64,000 nucleotides of DNA from Pseudomonadota bacterium (lineage in GTDB: Bacteria; Pseudomonadota; Alphaproteobacteria; Rhizobiales; Xanthobacteraceae): contig JAEXYA010000023.1 in the NCBI GenBank assembly GCA_023451825.1, forward strand, positions 20,655-84,654, written 5' to 3'. Positions 8,383 to 17,517 of this stretch are shown here, one piece after another. The first letter of the stretch is position 1. Each line of letters opens with the position of its first letter. A model generated the notes under the pieces. That model was not told where the DNA came from, did not search any database, and worked only from the letters and a program-made list of their open reading frames with translations. Made by a program: the position numbers and the translations under genes.

Positions 8383-9507
8383 CTAGTTCGCCCAGCCTTT
8401 CACTGCCTCACCCAGCTCCGCCTTCACCGGCATGCGCGCCGCTGAGGGCGTGCGTGAAAACCGCGGCGCCGGACCCGGCTGTGTCGCGCCGTCCTGTTGG
8501 ATGAATACTTCTCGCGCGACCATATGCGGGTGCTTCGTCGCTTCCGACATGGTCAGCACCGGCGCGAAGCACACATCGGTGCCTTCCATGATCTTGCACC
8601 ATTCGTCGCGGCTCTTGGTCTTGAACACGGCGACCAGTCTGTCCTTCAGCGCGGCCCACTGTTTCTGATCCATCTGCGCGTCGAAGCAGGTCTCATCAAG
8701 GCCGGCCAATTCGCGCAATTGCGCGTAGAATTGCGGCTCGATTGAGCCGATGGAAATGAAATTGCTGCAGCTGCATTCGTAGACGCCGTAGAAATGCGCG
8801 CCGCCGTCCAGCATGTTGGCTTCGCGCTCTTCCTTCCAGCGGCCGGCGGCAGTCATGTCGAAGAACATGGTGATCAAGGACGCTGCGCCGTCGCACATGG
8901 CGGCATCCACCACCTGGCCCTGGCCGGACTTGTTCGCTTCCAGCATCGCGGCGAGCATGCCCATCACGAGATACATGGAGCCGCCGCCGAAATCGCCGAC
9001 CAGGTTGAGCGGCGGCACCGGCTTGTCGGCGCCGCCGATGGCGGCGAGGGCGCCGGTGATGGAAATGTAGTTGATGTCATGGCCGGCAGCCTGCGCCAGC
9101 GGGCCGTCCTGGCCCCAGCCGGTCATGCGGCCATAAACGAGTTTCCTGTTGCGGCCGAGCACGACATCGGGCCCGAGACCCAGCCGTTCCATCACGCCGG
9201 GGCGATAGCCTTCGACCAGCGCATCGGCGCTGTCCAGCAGCGACAGCACCTGCGCGATGCTGGCCTTATCCTTGAGGTCGACCTCGACGATTTTTCGGCC
9301 GCGCGCGGCGGCGCCTTTCGGCATCTGCTTCGGGCGGACCAGCGTGATGACTTCAGCGCCCATATCGGCGAGCAGCATGCAGGCGAAGGGGCCAGGCCCG
9401 ATGCCGGCGAATTCGACGATGCGCGTGCCCTTCAGAGGGCCGGAAAGTTTGGTCGTGCTGGTCACTGGCGTTTCCCATCTTGTTGGTCCCGGCATGGCGC
9501 CGGTCAT
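8383..9507 (-). CDS. CaiB/BaiF family CoA transferase (alpha-methylacyl-CoA-racemase-like)
   Basis: 374 residues. The class III CoA-transferase fold is shown by LKGTRIVEFAGIGPGPFACM near the N-terminus, LLADMGAEVITLVRP, and the catalytic Asp in GQVVDAAMCDGAASLI. The close spacing of IGPGPFACMLLADMGA is typical of alpha-methylacyl-CoA racemase members, which epimerise branched-chain acyl-CoAs, while other members transfer CoA between acids. A GTG start at 9465 (VTSTTK) would give a 360-residue protein and fits the family N-terminus better than the ATG at 9507; both are possible. No acyl-CoA dehydrogenase is adjacent, so the pathway is unknown. Confidence 0.88.
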   Translation of the reverse strand: MTGAMPGPTRWETPVTSTTKLSGPLKGTRIVEFAGIGPGPFACMLLADMGAEVITLVRPKQMPKGAAARGRKIVEVDLKDKASIAQVLSLLDSADALVEGYRPGVMERLGLGPDVVLGRNRKLVYGRMTGWGQDGPLAQAAGHDINYISITGALAAIGGADKPVPPLNLVGDFGGGSMYLVMGMLAAMLEANKSGQGQVVDAAMCDGAASLITMFFDMTAAGRWKEEREANMLDGGAHFYGVYECSCSNFISIGSIEPQFYAQLRELAGLDETCFDAQMDQKQWAALKDRLVAVFKTKSRDEWCKIMEGTDVCFAPVLTMSEATKHPHMVAREVFIQQDGATQPGPAPRFSRTPSAARMPVKAELGEAVKGWAN

Positions 9508-9725
9508 TGCGGAAAACTGTTACCGTGCCGTTGGGCAAGGGCAAGCGCCTTTTCGCCGCGGCGTTGCATACGGCCATGCACGCGGCGGCGCACAAAAAAC
9601 GCGCGGCCGTCGCTGCCACATTGGTTGCGCGCCAAGAACCTCTCCAATGTGAATGACGCGCGGCACGGCACGGCGCATGCCGGCCATGCCGCTGTTCTCA
9701 TGCCATTTACATCGCTCTGATTTCC

Positions 9726-9744
9726 GTTTTCAGTTGCTGAAAAC
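9726..9744. promoter_or_regulatory. Perfect inverted repeat just upstream of the GMC oxidoreductase
   Basis: GTTTTCAG, a 3-base spacer TTG, then CTGAAAAC: an exact 8-bp arm palindrome ending 14 bases before the ATG at 9759. The position and symmetry suit an operator for a dimeric repressor or a small hairpin covering the ribosome binding site (GGGGGAAAC before ATG). No matching regulator gene is next to it. Confidence 0.4.
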
Positions 9745-9758
9745 CATTCGGGGGAAAC

Positions 9759-11402
9759 ATGAGCGGATCAACTGCGTCGGTGCGACGGTCGCCGGCTGAT
9801 GCCATCGAGGCCGACTACGTCATCGTAGGCGCCGGCTCTGCCGGTTGCGTGCTTGCCAATCGCCTGTCGGCATCCGGCAAATATTCGGTGCTCTTGCTCG
9901 AAGCCGGCCCGCAGGACCGCAATATCTGGATTCATATCCCGCTCGGCTACGGCATCCTGTTCAAGGAGAAATCCGTCAACTGGATGTATGAGACCGAGCC
10001 CGAGCCCGGCCTCAACGATCGCAAGGTGTTCCAGCCGCGCGGAAAGGTGCTTGGCGGCTCCTCGTCCATCAACGGCCTGCTCTATGTGCGCGGCCAGCAT
10101 GAGGATTACGACCGCTGGCGTCAGCTCGGCAATGCCGGTTGGGGCTATGACGATGTGCTCCCCTATTTCAAGAAGGCGGAGAACCAGGCGCGCGGACCAA
10201 ACGATTATCATGGTGTCGGCGGCCCGCTGCCGGTGTCGGATTCGCGTTGCCCCGATCCGCTGTCTGAAGCTTTCATCGCCGCGGCCGCGCAGACCGGGCT
10301 GCCCGTGAACAATGACTTCAATGGCGCCAGCCAGGAAGGTGCCGGCTGGTTTCAGACCACGACCAAGGGCGGTCGTCGTGCCTCGACGGCGCGCGCCTAT
10401 CTACGACCGGCGCTGAAGAACGGCCATGGCAATCTGCGTGTCGAAACCGAAGCGCCGGCACAGCGGCTGGTGTTCGAAGGTAAGCGCGCGGTCGGCGTGC
10501 AGTTCAAGCAGCACGGCAGGATCAAGACCGCTTTCGCCCGCAAGGAAGTGCTGGTCTCGAGCGGGGCGTATAATTCGCCGCAGCTGCTGCAACTCTCCGG
10601 CATCGGTCCCGCCGATCTCCTGAAAGAGCATGGTATCGATGTGCTGCTGGATGCGCCCGGCGTCGGCGCAGATCTGCAGGACCACATGCAGGTGCGCATG
10701 GTGATGGAGTGCCCGCAAAAAATCACGCTGAACGACTTCGTCAACAACCCCATGCGCAAGATGATGATGGGCCTGCAATATGCCGCGCTTCGCAAGGGGC
10801 CACTGACCTACGCAGCCGGCACCACCGGGGCGTTCTTCAAGACCGATCCGCGCATGGCATCGCCGGATATCCAGATCCACTTCCTGCCGTTCTCGACCGA
10901 CAAGATGGGCGAGAAGTTGCACACCTTCTCTGGCTATTCTGCCTCGGTATGTCAGCTGCGGCCGGAAAGCCGTGGTTCACTGAAGATCAAGAGCGCGGAT
11001 CCGTCGGTGCCGCCGGCTATTCGCATCAACTATCTCGCAACGGAAACGGATCGCACCGCGAATGTCGAAGGGCTCAAGATCCTGCGCAACATTCTGAACG
11101 CTCCGGCAATGAAGCCGTTCGTCACCAAGGAAGTCGAGCCTGGTCCGGGTACAGTGACGGATGAGCAGTGGCTGGAATACTGCCGCAAGCGCGGCAGCAC
11201 GGTTTATCATCCGACATCGACGTGCCGCATGGGGAATGATGCGCGTGCCGTTGTCGATCAGCGCTTGCGCGTGCGCGGGATCGAGGGCCTGCGGGTGATC
11301 GATGCGTCGGTAATGCCGGATCTGATGTCCGGCAATACCAATGCCCCGGTGATCATGATCGCGGAAAAGGCGTCGGACATGATTCTGGAGGATGCAAGGT
11401 GA
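9759..11402 (+). CDS. GMC-family FAD oxidoreductase (choline-dehydrogenase-like)
   Basis: 547 residues. The Rossmann dinucleotide site VGAGSAGCVLANRL lies near residues 27-40, followed by the GMC signature PRGKVLGGSSSINGLLYVRG near residue 92. The second GMC signature GAYNSPQLLQLSGIGP is near residue 267. The C-terminal catalytic region has YHPTSTCRMG with the active-site His, and a distal NTNAPVIMIAEK. The family oxidises primary alcohols such as choline, glucose or polyethylene glycol with FAD. Substrate cannot be read from sequence; no betaine-aldehyde dehydrogenase or choline transporter is adjacent, which argues against a betB/betA-type locus. Confidence 0.93.
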   Translation: MSGSTASVRRSPADAIEADYVIVGAGSAGCVLANRLSASGKYSVLLLEAGPQDRNIWIHIPLGYGILFKEKSVNWMYETEPEPGLNDRKVFQPRGKVLGGSSSINGLLYVRGQHEDYDRWRQLGNAGWGYDDVLPYFKKAENQARGPNDYHGVGGPLPVSDSRCPDPLSEAFIAAAAQTGLPVNNDFNGASQEGAGWFQTTTKGGRRASTARAYLRPALKNGHGNLRVETEAPAQRLVFEGKRAVGVQFKQHGRIKTAFARKEVLVSSGAYNSPQLLQLSGIGPADLLKEHGIDVLLDAPGVGADLQDHMQVRMVMECPQKITLNDFVNNPMRKMMMGLQYAALRKGPLTYAAGTTGAFFKTDPRMASPDIQIHFLPFSTDKMGEKLHTFSGYSASVCQLRPESRGSLKIKSADPSVPPAIRINYLATETDRTANVEGLKILRNILNAPAMKPFVTKEVEPGPGTVTDEQWLEYCRKRGSTVYHPTSTCRMGNDARAVVDQRLRVRGIEGLRVIDASVMPDLMSGNTNAPVIMIAEKASDMILEDAR

Positions 11403-11421
11403 GGCTTGGCGCGCCCTCGGT

Positions 11422-11524
11422 TGTCATCACCCGCGGAAGCGGGTGATCCAGTAGACACCGGCTGGCGTGCTTCATCGCTGAGGTCAGTGTTTACTGGATC
11501 GCCCGGTCAAGCCGGGCGATGACA
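11422..11524. repeat. Palindromic intergenic repeat (family B, copy 2)
   Basis: A 103-bp imperfect inverted repeat: TGTCATCACCCGCGGAAGCG on the left and the arm ending GCCGGGCGATGACA on the right. The right half, from TTTACTGGATCGCCCGG onward, matches the copy at 3593-3678. It fills the gap between the converging GMC and molybdoenzyme genes. Confidence 0.85.
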
Positions 11525-11552
11525 GTTTGGGGCTTACGCTGTCTCAGGAGGC

Positions 11553-13640
11553 TCACGCCTTCCTCATCCACACCTTGTTGTCGTGAAACGCCGCGCCGCC
11601 ATAGGGGGCGACGGCTTCGCCGCCGGTGAGCATGTTGATGCCGCGACCGCCGATGTGAGACTTGTTGGGAAAAATCGATTCCGCGATCAGCACGCCACGG
11701 CGAACGCCGTCGAAGATGCGCGCCGTGAGAGTCGTTTCGCCGCGCGTGTTGCCAAGCGTCACGGCATCGCCATCGGCAATGCCGTTTTCTGCCGCATCCA
11801 CCGGATGAATCATCACGGACGGCGCGCCTTCGCGCGCCTGCGATGACGGTGTCTCGTTAAAGCTCGTATTGAGGAAGCTACGCGAAGGGCTCGTCGCCAA
11901 CCGGAACGGATGCGCCTCGTCGATCGCCTCGATCACCGCCCAGTGGTCGGGAAAGGACGGCATTGTCTCCCATTGGCCCATCAGGCCGGCATTGGCCGTG
12001 GGCACTTTCGCCCAGTCGGCCTTGAAGTGAAATTTGCCGTCCGCATGGGCAAAGCCATCGAGATAGTGCGAGGCGCGGAAATCCGGCTGCAGGTCGCGCC
12101 AGATGTCGGCTTGCAGTTGTTCGATGCTGCCGCGGCCGCTGGTCTTCAGGGTTTCGTCGATGATCTCGCGCGACGTCATCGCAAAACCGCGATGGGTGGC
12201 GTTAAGGCGTGACGCGAGGCCCTGCAGCACCTCGTGATTGGAGCGGCACTCTTCCGGTGCGTCGATGAGTTTTGCCCCGACGGAGATGTGCTGATGGCCG
12301 CCGCCGTAATAGAGGTCGTCGTGCTCCATGAACATGGTGGCGGGCAGCACGAGATCGGCCATCATGGCGGTCTCAGTCATGAACTGCTCATGCACCGCGA
12401 CGAACAGGTCTTCGCGGGCAAACCCCTGCCGCACCAGCGCCTGTTCCGGCGCGACGGTGACAGGATTGGTGTTCTGGATCAGCATCGCTTTTACGGGTGG
12501 TCCGTTCTGCAGTGCTTCCGCGTCGCCAGTGAGGATGCGGCCGACCTTGGACTGGTCGAGGCGGCGTACCTTGGGATCGATGGCATCGAGGCCTTCGATC
12601 AGCGTCTTGTCGAATTTCCAGATTGCACCGTTGTTGAAGAAGGCGCCGCCGCCTTCATGCTGCCAGGCGCCGGTGACGGCCGGAATGCAGAGCGCCGCAT
12701 GCATCTGCGCCGCGCCATTGCGGCTGCGGGTAAAGCCGTAGCCGAGGCGGAAGAAGCTGCGCGGCGTGTTGCCGATCAGATGCGCGAAGGCTTCGATCTC
12801 GGCGGCCGGGACGCCGCAGATAGTCGACGCCCATTCCGGCGTGCGGGTCGCGAGATGCGCTTCCAGTTCGGGCGAGGCATCGGTGAATTTTTCGAGATAG
12901 TCACGATCAGCAAAGCCATCGCGGAACAGCACATGCATGACGCCGCAAGCGAAGGCGCCATCGGTGCCAGGACGCAGCAGGATTTTGATGTCCGCCTGCT
13001 TCATGGTGTCGTTGTCGTAGATGTCGATGGCCGCGATCTTCGCGCCGCGCTCTTTGCGCGCCTTGGTCGCGTGGGTCATCACATTGACCTGGGTGGACAC
13101 GGGATTGGTGCCCCAGATCACGATCAAATCCGACTTCACCATTTCGCGGGGATCGACACCGGCGACCTTGCCGGTGCCGGCGGCAAAGCCGGCCCAGGCG
13201 ATGGTGGAGCAGATGGTGCCGTAGAAGCGCGAGTATTTTTTCTCGTGCGACAGGCGGTTGATGCCGTCGCGCATCACCAGGCCCATGGTGCCGGCATAGT
13301 AATAAGGCCAGACGGATTCCGCGCCGAAGTCGCGCTCTGCTTCATTGAACTTGGATGCGATCTCGTCGAGCGCTTCGTCCCAGGTGATGCGCGCGAAATG
13401 TCCGGAGCCCTTCGGCCCGGTGCGGCGCATCGGATGCATCAGTCGTTCGGGATGATGGATCCGCTCGGCATAGCGCGCGACCTTCGCGCAGACGACGCCG
13501 GCGGTATAAGTCTGCTGTTTGGAACCGCGCACCCGGCCGATCGATTGGCCGTCGATGACCTCGATATCGAGCCCGCAGGCCGACGGGCAGTCATGCGGAC
13601 AGGTGGAGTGCTTGATGGCGATCTTGGACTGAACGTTCAT
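11553..13640 (-). CDS. Molybdopterin (bis-MGD) oxidoreductase, DMSO-reductase superfamily
   Basis: 695 residues from the start MNVQSKIAIKHSTCPHDCPS. The N-terminus binds a [4Fe-4S] cluster through Cys14, Cys18, Cys22 (CPHDCPSACGL) and Cys51 (VVCAK). The following domains carry superfamily features such as GTNPVSTQVNVMTHA and AMLIQNTNPVTVAPE, and the C-terminal molydop-binding domain ends near GGEAVAPYGGAAF. There is no twin-arginine signal, so it is cytoplasmic, and no electron-transfer partner subunits adjoin it. An ATG 63 bases upstream would add an unrelated hydrophobic stretch and is not preferred. Substrate is unknown; relatives include biotin-sulfoxide and thiosulfate reductases and assimilatory enzymes. 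Confidence 0.9.
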   Translation of the reverse strand: MNVQSKIAIKHSTCPHDCPSACGLDIEVIDGQSIGRVRGSKQQTYTAGVVCAKVARYAERIHHPERLMHPMRRTGPKGSGHFARITWDEALDEIASKFNEAERDFGAESVWPYYYAGTMGLVMRDGINRLSHEKKYSRFYGTICSTIAWAGFAAGTGKVAGVDPREMVKSDLIVIWGTNPVSTQVNVMTHATKARKERGAKIAAIDIYDNDTMKQADIKILLRPGTDGAFACGVMHVLFRDGFADRDYLEKFTDASPELEAHLATRTPEWASTICGVPAAEIEAFAHLIGNTPRSFFRLGYGFTRSRNGAAQMHAALCIPAVTGAWQHEGGGAFFNNGAIWKFDKTLIEGLDAIDPKVRRLDQSKVGRILTGDAEALQNGPPVKAMLIQNTNPVTVAPEQALVRQGFAREDLFVAVHEQFMTETAMMADLVLPATMFMEHDDLYYGGGHQHISVGAKLIDAPEECRSNHEVLQGLASRLNATHRGFAMTSREIIDETLKTSGRGSIEQLQADIWRDLQPDFRASHYLDGFAHADGKFHFKADWAKVPTANAGLMGQWETMPSFPDHWAVIEAIDEAHPFRLATSPSRSFLNTSFNETPSSQAREGAPSVMIHPVDAAENGIADGDAVTLGNTRGETTLTARIFDGVRRGVLIAESIFPNKSHIGGRGINMLTGGEAVAPYGGAAFHDNKVWMRKA

Positions 13641-13707
13641 GGGGGGAAGGTAGACAAAAGCCAGCCGTAGGAAAAGCCGCGGTTTTACGCATTTCCCGCA
13701 CATTCAG

Positions 13708-13823
13708 CCCCTCATCCTGAGGAGCGCGCCTCTTGGGCGCGCGTCTCGAAGGATGGCTGCAAACTCGGAGCCCCGCCAACTCATGGTTCGAGACGGCGCT
13801 TCGCGCCTCCTCACCATGAGGGG
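13708..13823. repeat. Palindromic intergenic repeat (family D)
   Basis: A 116-bp element bounded by CCCCTCAT and its complement ATGAGGGG, with internal GGAGCGCGCCTCTTGGGCGC and CGAGACGGCGCTTCGCGCC stems. It lies between the start of the molybdoenzyme gene and the end of the Old Yellow Enzyme gene, both leftward, so it sits in the leader of the former. I recall this type as a common dispersed repeat in Bradyrhizobium-like genomes; no second copy is in the window. Confidence 0.8.
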
Positions 13824-13840
13824 CGGAGTGTTTGGCTGGC

Positions 13841-14950
13841 TTACCCCGCCGTATGAAACGGATAATCCGTGTAGCCCTTTTCCTCGCCGCCATAGAAAGT
13901 GGCGCGGTTATAGGGTGTGAATGGTACTTTTAGCTTCACGCGTGCCGGAAGGTCAGGATTGGCAATGAACGGCCTGCCAAAGGCGATGATGTCCACATTG
14001 CCTGATGCCACGGCTTCCTCGGCTGAGGCACCGTCGAATCCGCCAGCGGTGACCAGCACGCCCTTCCAGAGCGGGCGGAACAGCTCATAGGCCTTGGGCA
14101 CATTCTCGTGGAACACCTCGGCGCGGCCGACGCCGCTGGTGCGGGGCTCGACGAGGTGCAGATAAGCGAGATCCAGTTTGGACAGTTCGCCAACGACATA
14201 GCTGTAAAGCGGCATCGGATCGGCCTCGCCGGAATCGTTGGACACGCCATAAGGCGAGATGCGCACGGCAACGCGATCCGCGCTCCAGGCATCGACGACG
14301 GCCTTGGTCACTTCCAGCAGCAAGCGGGCGCGGTTCTCGATGGAGCCGCCATATTGATCGGTGCGCTGATTGCTCCGCGTCTGCAGGAACTGTTCGAGCA
14401 GATAGCCATTGGCGCCATGCACTTCGACGCCGTCGAATCCGGCTTCGCGCGCATTCCGTGTTGCCTGTTTGTAGGCCTCGATGATCCCCGGGATTTCGTT
14501 GGTGTCCAGCGCACGCGGCGTTTCGTAGGGCACCGTTTCGCCGGAGGTGTTGCGTGTCGTGGCGTTGATGGCGATGGCTGATGCAGAAACCGGCAGCTTG
14601 CCGCCCGGCTGCAGTGAGGAATGCGAGGCGCGGCCGACATGCCAGAGTTGCAGGAAGATGATGCCGCCTTTGGCATGCACGGCATCGACCACTTCCTTCC
14701 AGCGGGCGATCTGCTCCTGCGAATAGATGCCGGGCGTGTTCGGGCTGCCCTGTCCTTCGGGCATCACCTGCGAGGCTTCGGCGATAATGAGGCCGCCTTC
14801 GCTGGCGCGCTGTGCATAATATTCGACATTCAGTGCGCGGGCAGCGAGCGTTTCCTTTTCTGCGCGCATCCGCGTCAGCGGCGCCATGGCAACGCGATGG
14901 TTCAGCGTAAAGGGGCCGACTTGCAGCGGCGTGAAGAGCGACGAGGACAT
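13841..14950 (-). CDS. Old Yellow Enzyme-family alkene (ene-) reductase
   Basis: 369 residues from MSSSLFTPLQVGPFTLNHRV; the ATG at 14950 has GGAG five bases ahead, whereas an ATG 81 bases further upstream lacks one. FMN-binding TIM-barrel features include HRVAMAPLTRMRA, GGIIFLQLWHVGRASH and the substrate-binding VEVHGANGYLLEQF with its His/Asn pair, then DQYGGSIENRARL and IAFGRPFIANPDL. OYE proteins reduce activated C=C bonds of enals, enones, nitroesters and maleimides with NAD(P)H. It is divergent from the FdhF-like gene at 15143 across a gap with a perfect palindrome. Physiological substrate is unknown; it may respond to electrophile stress. Confidence 0.95.
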   Translation of the reverse strand: MSSSLFTPLQVGPFTLNHRVAMAPLTRMRAEKETLAARALNVEYYAQRASEGGLIIAEASQVMPEGQGSPNTPGIYSQEQIARWKEVVDAVHAKGGIIFLQLWHVGRASHSSLQPGGKLPVSASAIAINATTRNTSGETVPYETPRALDTNEIPGIIEAYKQATRNAREAGFDGVEVHGANGYLLEQFLQTRSNQRTDQYGGSIENRARLLLEVTKAVVDAWSADRVAVRISPYGVSNDSGEADPMPLYSYVVGELSKLDLAYLHLVEPRTSGVGRAEVFHENVPKAYELFRPLWKGVLVTAGGFDGASAEEAVASGNVDIIAFGRPFIANPDLPARVKLKVPFTPYNRATFYGGEEKGYTDYPFHTAG

Positions 14951-15062
14951 CAAAACTCCATTCAAAAAACCAATCGGGCGATAGGCGCGAAGATTATGTT
15001 TCGACAGGCGTATCGTCCAATACGCAAGCACCGCTGGTCAATGAAAGTTGTACAAAGTCTAT

Positions 15063-15079
15063 TCGCTGCAGTGCAGCGA
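15063..15079. promoter_or_regulatory. Perfect palindrome in the OYE / molybdoenzyme divergent region
   Basis: TCGCTGCA-G-TGCAGCGA: two exact 8-bp arms around a single central base, placed 64 bases before the likely ATG of the FdhF-like gene and 113 bases before the OYE gene. A TTGTAC element precedes it at 15047. It is a good candidate operator for a regulator of one or both genes, which is not encoded alongside. Confidence 0.45.
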
Positions 15080-15142
15080 TGATGCTACGAGACGGAATGT
15101 TTTGGCCATATGGGCCGGGAATTGACGAGGACTGTGTTTGCG

Positions 15143-17431
15143 ATGACGGAGTTGGTGAAGAAGAAGGTCGAGGGCGTCGGTGACTACCAGGGCGCTGCCG
15201 GTGGTTGGGGCGCATTGCGCGCGGTGGCGAATGCGGTGCGCGAACAGCTTGCGGTCGTGGACGAGACGCGCGGCCTTCTCACCATGAACCAGCCGGCGGG
15301 TTTTGATTGCCCCGGCTGCGCGTGGCCCGATCCGAAGCACACCTCATCCTTCGAGTTCTGCGAGAACGGCGCCAAGGCTGTGTCGTGGGAAGCAACAGCC
15401 AAGCGCACCACACCGGAGTTCTTTGCAGAGCACACGGTGAGCGAGCTGTGGAAGTGGCATGACCACGATTTGGAAAATCACGGTCGCCTGACGCATCCGG
15501 TCGCTTACGATGCCGCGAGTGACAAGTTTCTCCCTATCTCATGGGAAGACGCGATGGCGCGGATCGGTGCCGGCTTGCGCGCATTGCCGGATCCGAACAT
15601 GGCGGAGTTCTACACATCCGGCCGCTGCTCCAACGAAGCAGCGTTCCTGTATCAGCTCTTCGTGCGCGAATACGGCACCAACAATTTCCCTGACTGCTCC
15701 AACATGTGCCATGAGGCAACCAGCGTCGGCCTGCCGAAATCCATCGGCATGGGTAAGGGGACGGTGACGCTGGAAGATTTCGATCATGCAGATGCCGTGT
15801 TCTGCATCGGGCACAATCCCGGCACCAATCATCCGCGCATGCTGAATACGCTGCGTGCCTGCTCCAAACGCGGCGCGGCCATCGTCTCGATCAATCCGCT
15901 ACGCGAACGCGGATTGGAGCGCTTCATCTCGCCGCAGCATCCGTCGGAAATGTTGACGGGCAACGCGACGCAGCTCTCCTCGGTCTACTATCAAATCAAG
16001 GTCGGCGGCGACATCGCGGTGCTGAAGGGCATGATGAAAGCCGTCGTGGCGCTCGATACGGAGAGCCGTGCCACAGGTGGGCCGGATGTCATCGACCGTG
16101 CCTTCATTGTAGAACACACCGAAGGCATCGATGATCTGTTGGCGGATATTGAAGCGACGTCGTGGGATGCGATCGAGGCATCATCTGGGCTGGCGCGCGC
16201 GGAGATCGAGCATCTCGGCCGCATCTATGCCAATGCCAAGAGCGTGATCATCAATTATGGCATGGGCATTACCCAGCATCGCCATGGCGTTGCCAATGTG
16301 CAGTACATCGCAAATCTGTTGTTGTTGCGCGGCAATTTCGGTCGCCCCGGCGCCGGCATTTCGCCGCTGCGCGGACATTCGAATGTGCAGGGCGATCGCA
16401 CGGTGGGAATCACCGAATTGCCGAACGACGCATTGCTCGACGGCATCAAGCGCGTGTTCGGCTTTGATCCGCCGCGTGCGCATGGGCATGATGCCGTCGC
16501 GGCTGTGAAGGCAATTCGCGATGGACGGTCCAAGGCGCTGGTCGCGCTGGGCGGCAATCTCGCTGTGGCGATGCCCGATCCAGAAGTGACCTATCCGGCG
16601 ATGCGCAGCCTCGATCTGGTCGTGCATATCGCCACCAAGCTCAATCGCTCGCATCTGCTGATCGCAAAAGAGTCGATCATCCTGCCCTGCCTTGGCCGTA
16701 CCGAGATCGACGTGCAGGCGAGCGGCAAGCAACTCGTCACCGTCGAGGATTCGATGTCGATGGTGCACGGCTCGCGCGGCGGCTTGAAGCCGGCATCGGA
16801 GTATCTGAAGTCGGAAGCGATGATCGTCGCCGACATGGCGGTGGCGACGCTGCCGAACACCGTCGTGAAGTGGCATGATTTCGTCGCCGATTACAGCAAG
16901 ATCCGCGACGCGATCGAAGGCGTGTTCCCGGCCTTCAAGGATTACAACGAGCGGATCAAGAAGCCCGGCGGCTTCCGCCTGCGCAATGCCGCTTCAGAAC
17001 GCGAATGGCTGACGACAAGCGGCAAGGCGCAATTCCTGGTGTTTCCGGGCGTCTATGAGGATGGCTCGGACCAGCATGCGCTCACGCTGACGACGTTGCG
17101 CAGCCATGATCAATACAACACCACGATCTACGGGATGAACGATCGCTATCGTGGCATTACCGGCCGGCGCGACATCGTGTTCGTCAATCCGGAAGATCTC
17201 GCCAGCCGCGGGCTTGCGCATGGCGACGTGATCGATGTCGTGCTGGATGGAAAGAGCGGGGTCGAGCGCGCCATGCGCGGCTTCACTGCGGTGGAATACG
17301 ACATCCCGAGGGGCTCGATCGCGGCCTATTATCCCGAAGCAAATGTGCTGGTTGCGCTCGAAGAGCACGATGCCCGTTCGGGAACGCCGGCTTACAAATC
17401 CGTGCCGGTGAAGATCAGCGCTGCGGCTTAG
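15143..17431 (+). CDS. FdhF/YdeP-family molybdopterin oxidoreductase
   Basis: 762 residues from MTELVKKKVEGVGDY (alternative ATG at 15110 adds 11 residues). The N-terminus has FDCPGCAWPDP with Cys56 and Cys59 plus Cys73 (EFCENGAKAV), the incomplete-looking cluster motif of the YdeP branch, followed by SGRCSNEAAFLYQLFVRE, NMCHEATSVGLPKSIGMGKG, and GHSNVQGDRTVGI. This branch resembles formate dehydrogenase H but lacks its selenocysteine. In E. coli YdeP is linked to acid resistance; the reaction is not known. It reads into an MFS gene across a double hairpin and is divergent from the OYE gene. Confidence 0.9.
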   Translation: MTELVKKKVEGVGDYQGAAGGWGALRAVANAVREQLAVVDETRGLLTMNQPAGFDCPGCAWPDPKHTSSFEFCENGAKAVSWEATAKRTTPEFFAEHTVSELWKWHDHDLENHGRLTHPVAYDAASDKFLPISWEDAMARIGAGLRALPDPNMAEFYTSGRCSNEAAFLYQLFVREYGTNNFPDCSNMCHEATSVGLPKSIGMGKGTVTLEDFDHADAVFCIGHNPGTNHPRMLNTLRACSKRGAAIVSINPLRERGLERFISPQHPSEMLTGNATQLSSVYYQIKVGGDIAVLKGMMKAVVALDTESRATGGPDVIDRAFIVEHTEGIDDLLADIEATSWDAIEASSGLARAEIEHLGRIYANAKSVIINYGMGITQHRHGVANVQYIANLLLLRGNFGRPGAGISPLRGHSNVQGDRTVGITELPNDALLDGIKRVFGFDPPRAHGHDAVAAVKAIRDGRSKALVALGGNLAVAMPDPEVTYPAMRSLDLVVHIATKLNRSHLLIAKESIILPCLGRTEIDVQASGKQLVTVEDSMSMVHGSRGGLKPASEYLKSEAMIVADMAVATLPNTVVKWHDFVADYSKIRDAIEGVFPAFKDYNERIKKPGGFRLRNAASEREWLTTSGKAQFLVFPGVYEDGSDQHALTLTTLRSHDQYNTTIYGMNDRYRGITGRRDIVFVNPEDLASRGLAHGDVIDVVLDGKSGVERAMRGFTAVEYDIPRGSIAAYYPEANVLVALEEHDARSGTPAYKSVPVKISAAA

Positions 17432-17457
17432 CTGCAGCGCAACATGCTCGACGCATG

Positions 17458-17500
17458 ACCGCCACTGCTTAAGTGGCGGTTGCCGCCTGCGGCATTTTTG
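17458..17500 (+). terminator. Double hairpin between the molybdoenzyme and the MFS gene
   Basis: A 9-bp stem (ACCGCCACT / AGTGGCGGT, 17458-17480, 5-base loop) is followed directly by a short TGCCGC/GCGGCA stem and TTTTT at 17495-17499. The second stem plus T-run is terminator-like. It may end or attenuate transcription from the upstream gene into the MFS gene 18 bases later. Confidence 0.55.
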
Positions 17501-17517
17501 CGTAGGCGAGCGTCATC

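Noticed and set aside
12234..13670. A 478-residue open frame opposite the molybdoenzyme
   Set aside because: Antisense to a gene with Fe-S and molybdopterin motifs; composition is typical of a shadow frame.
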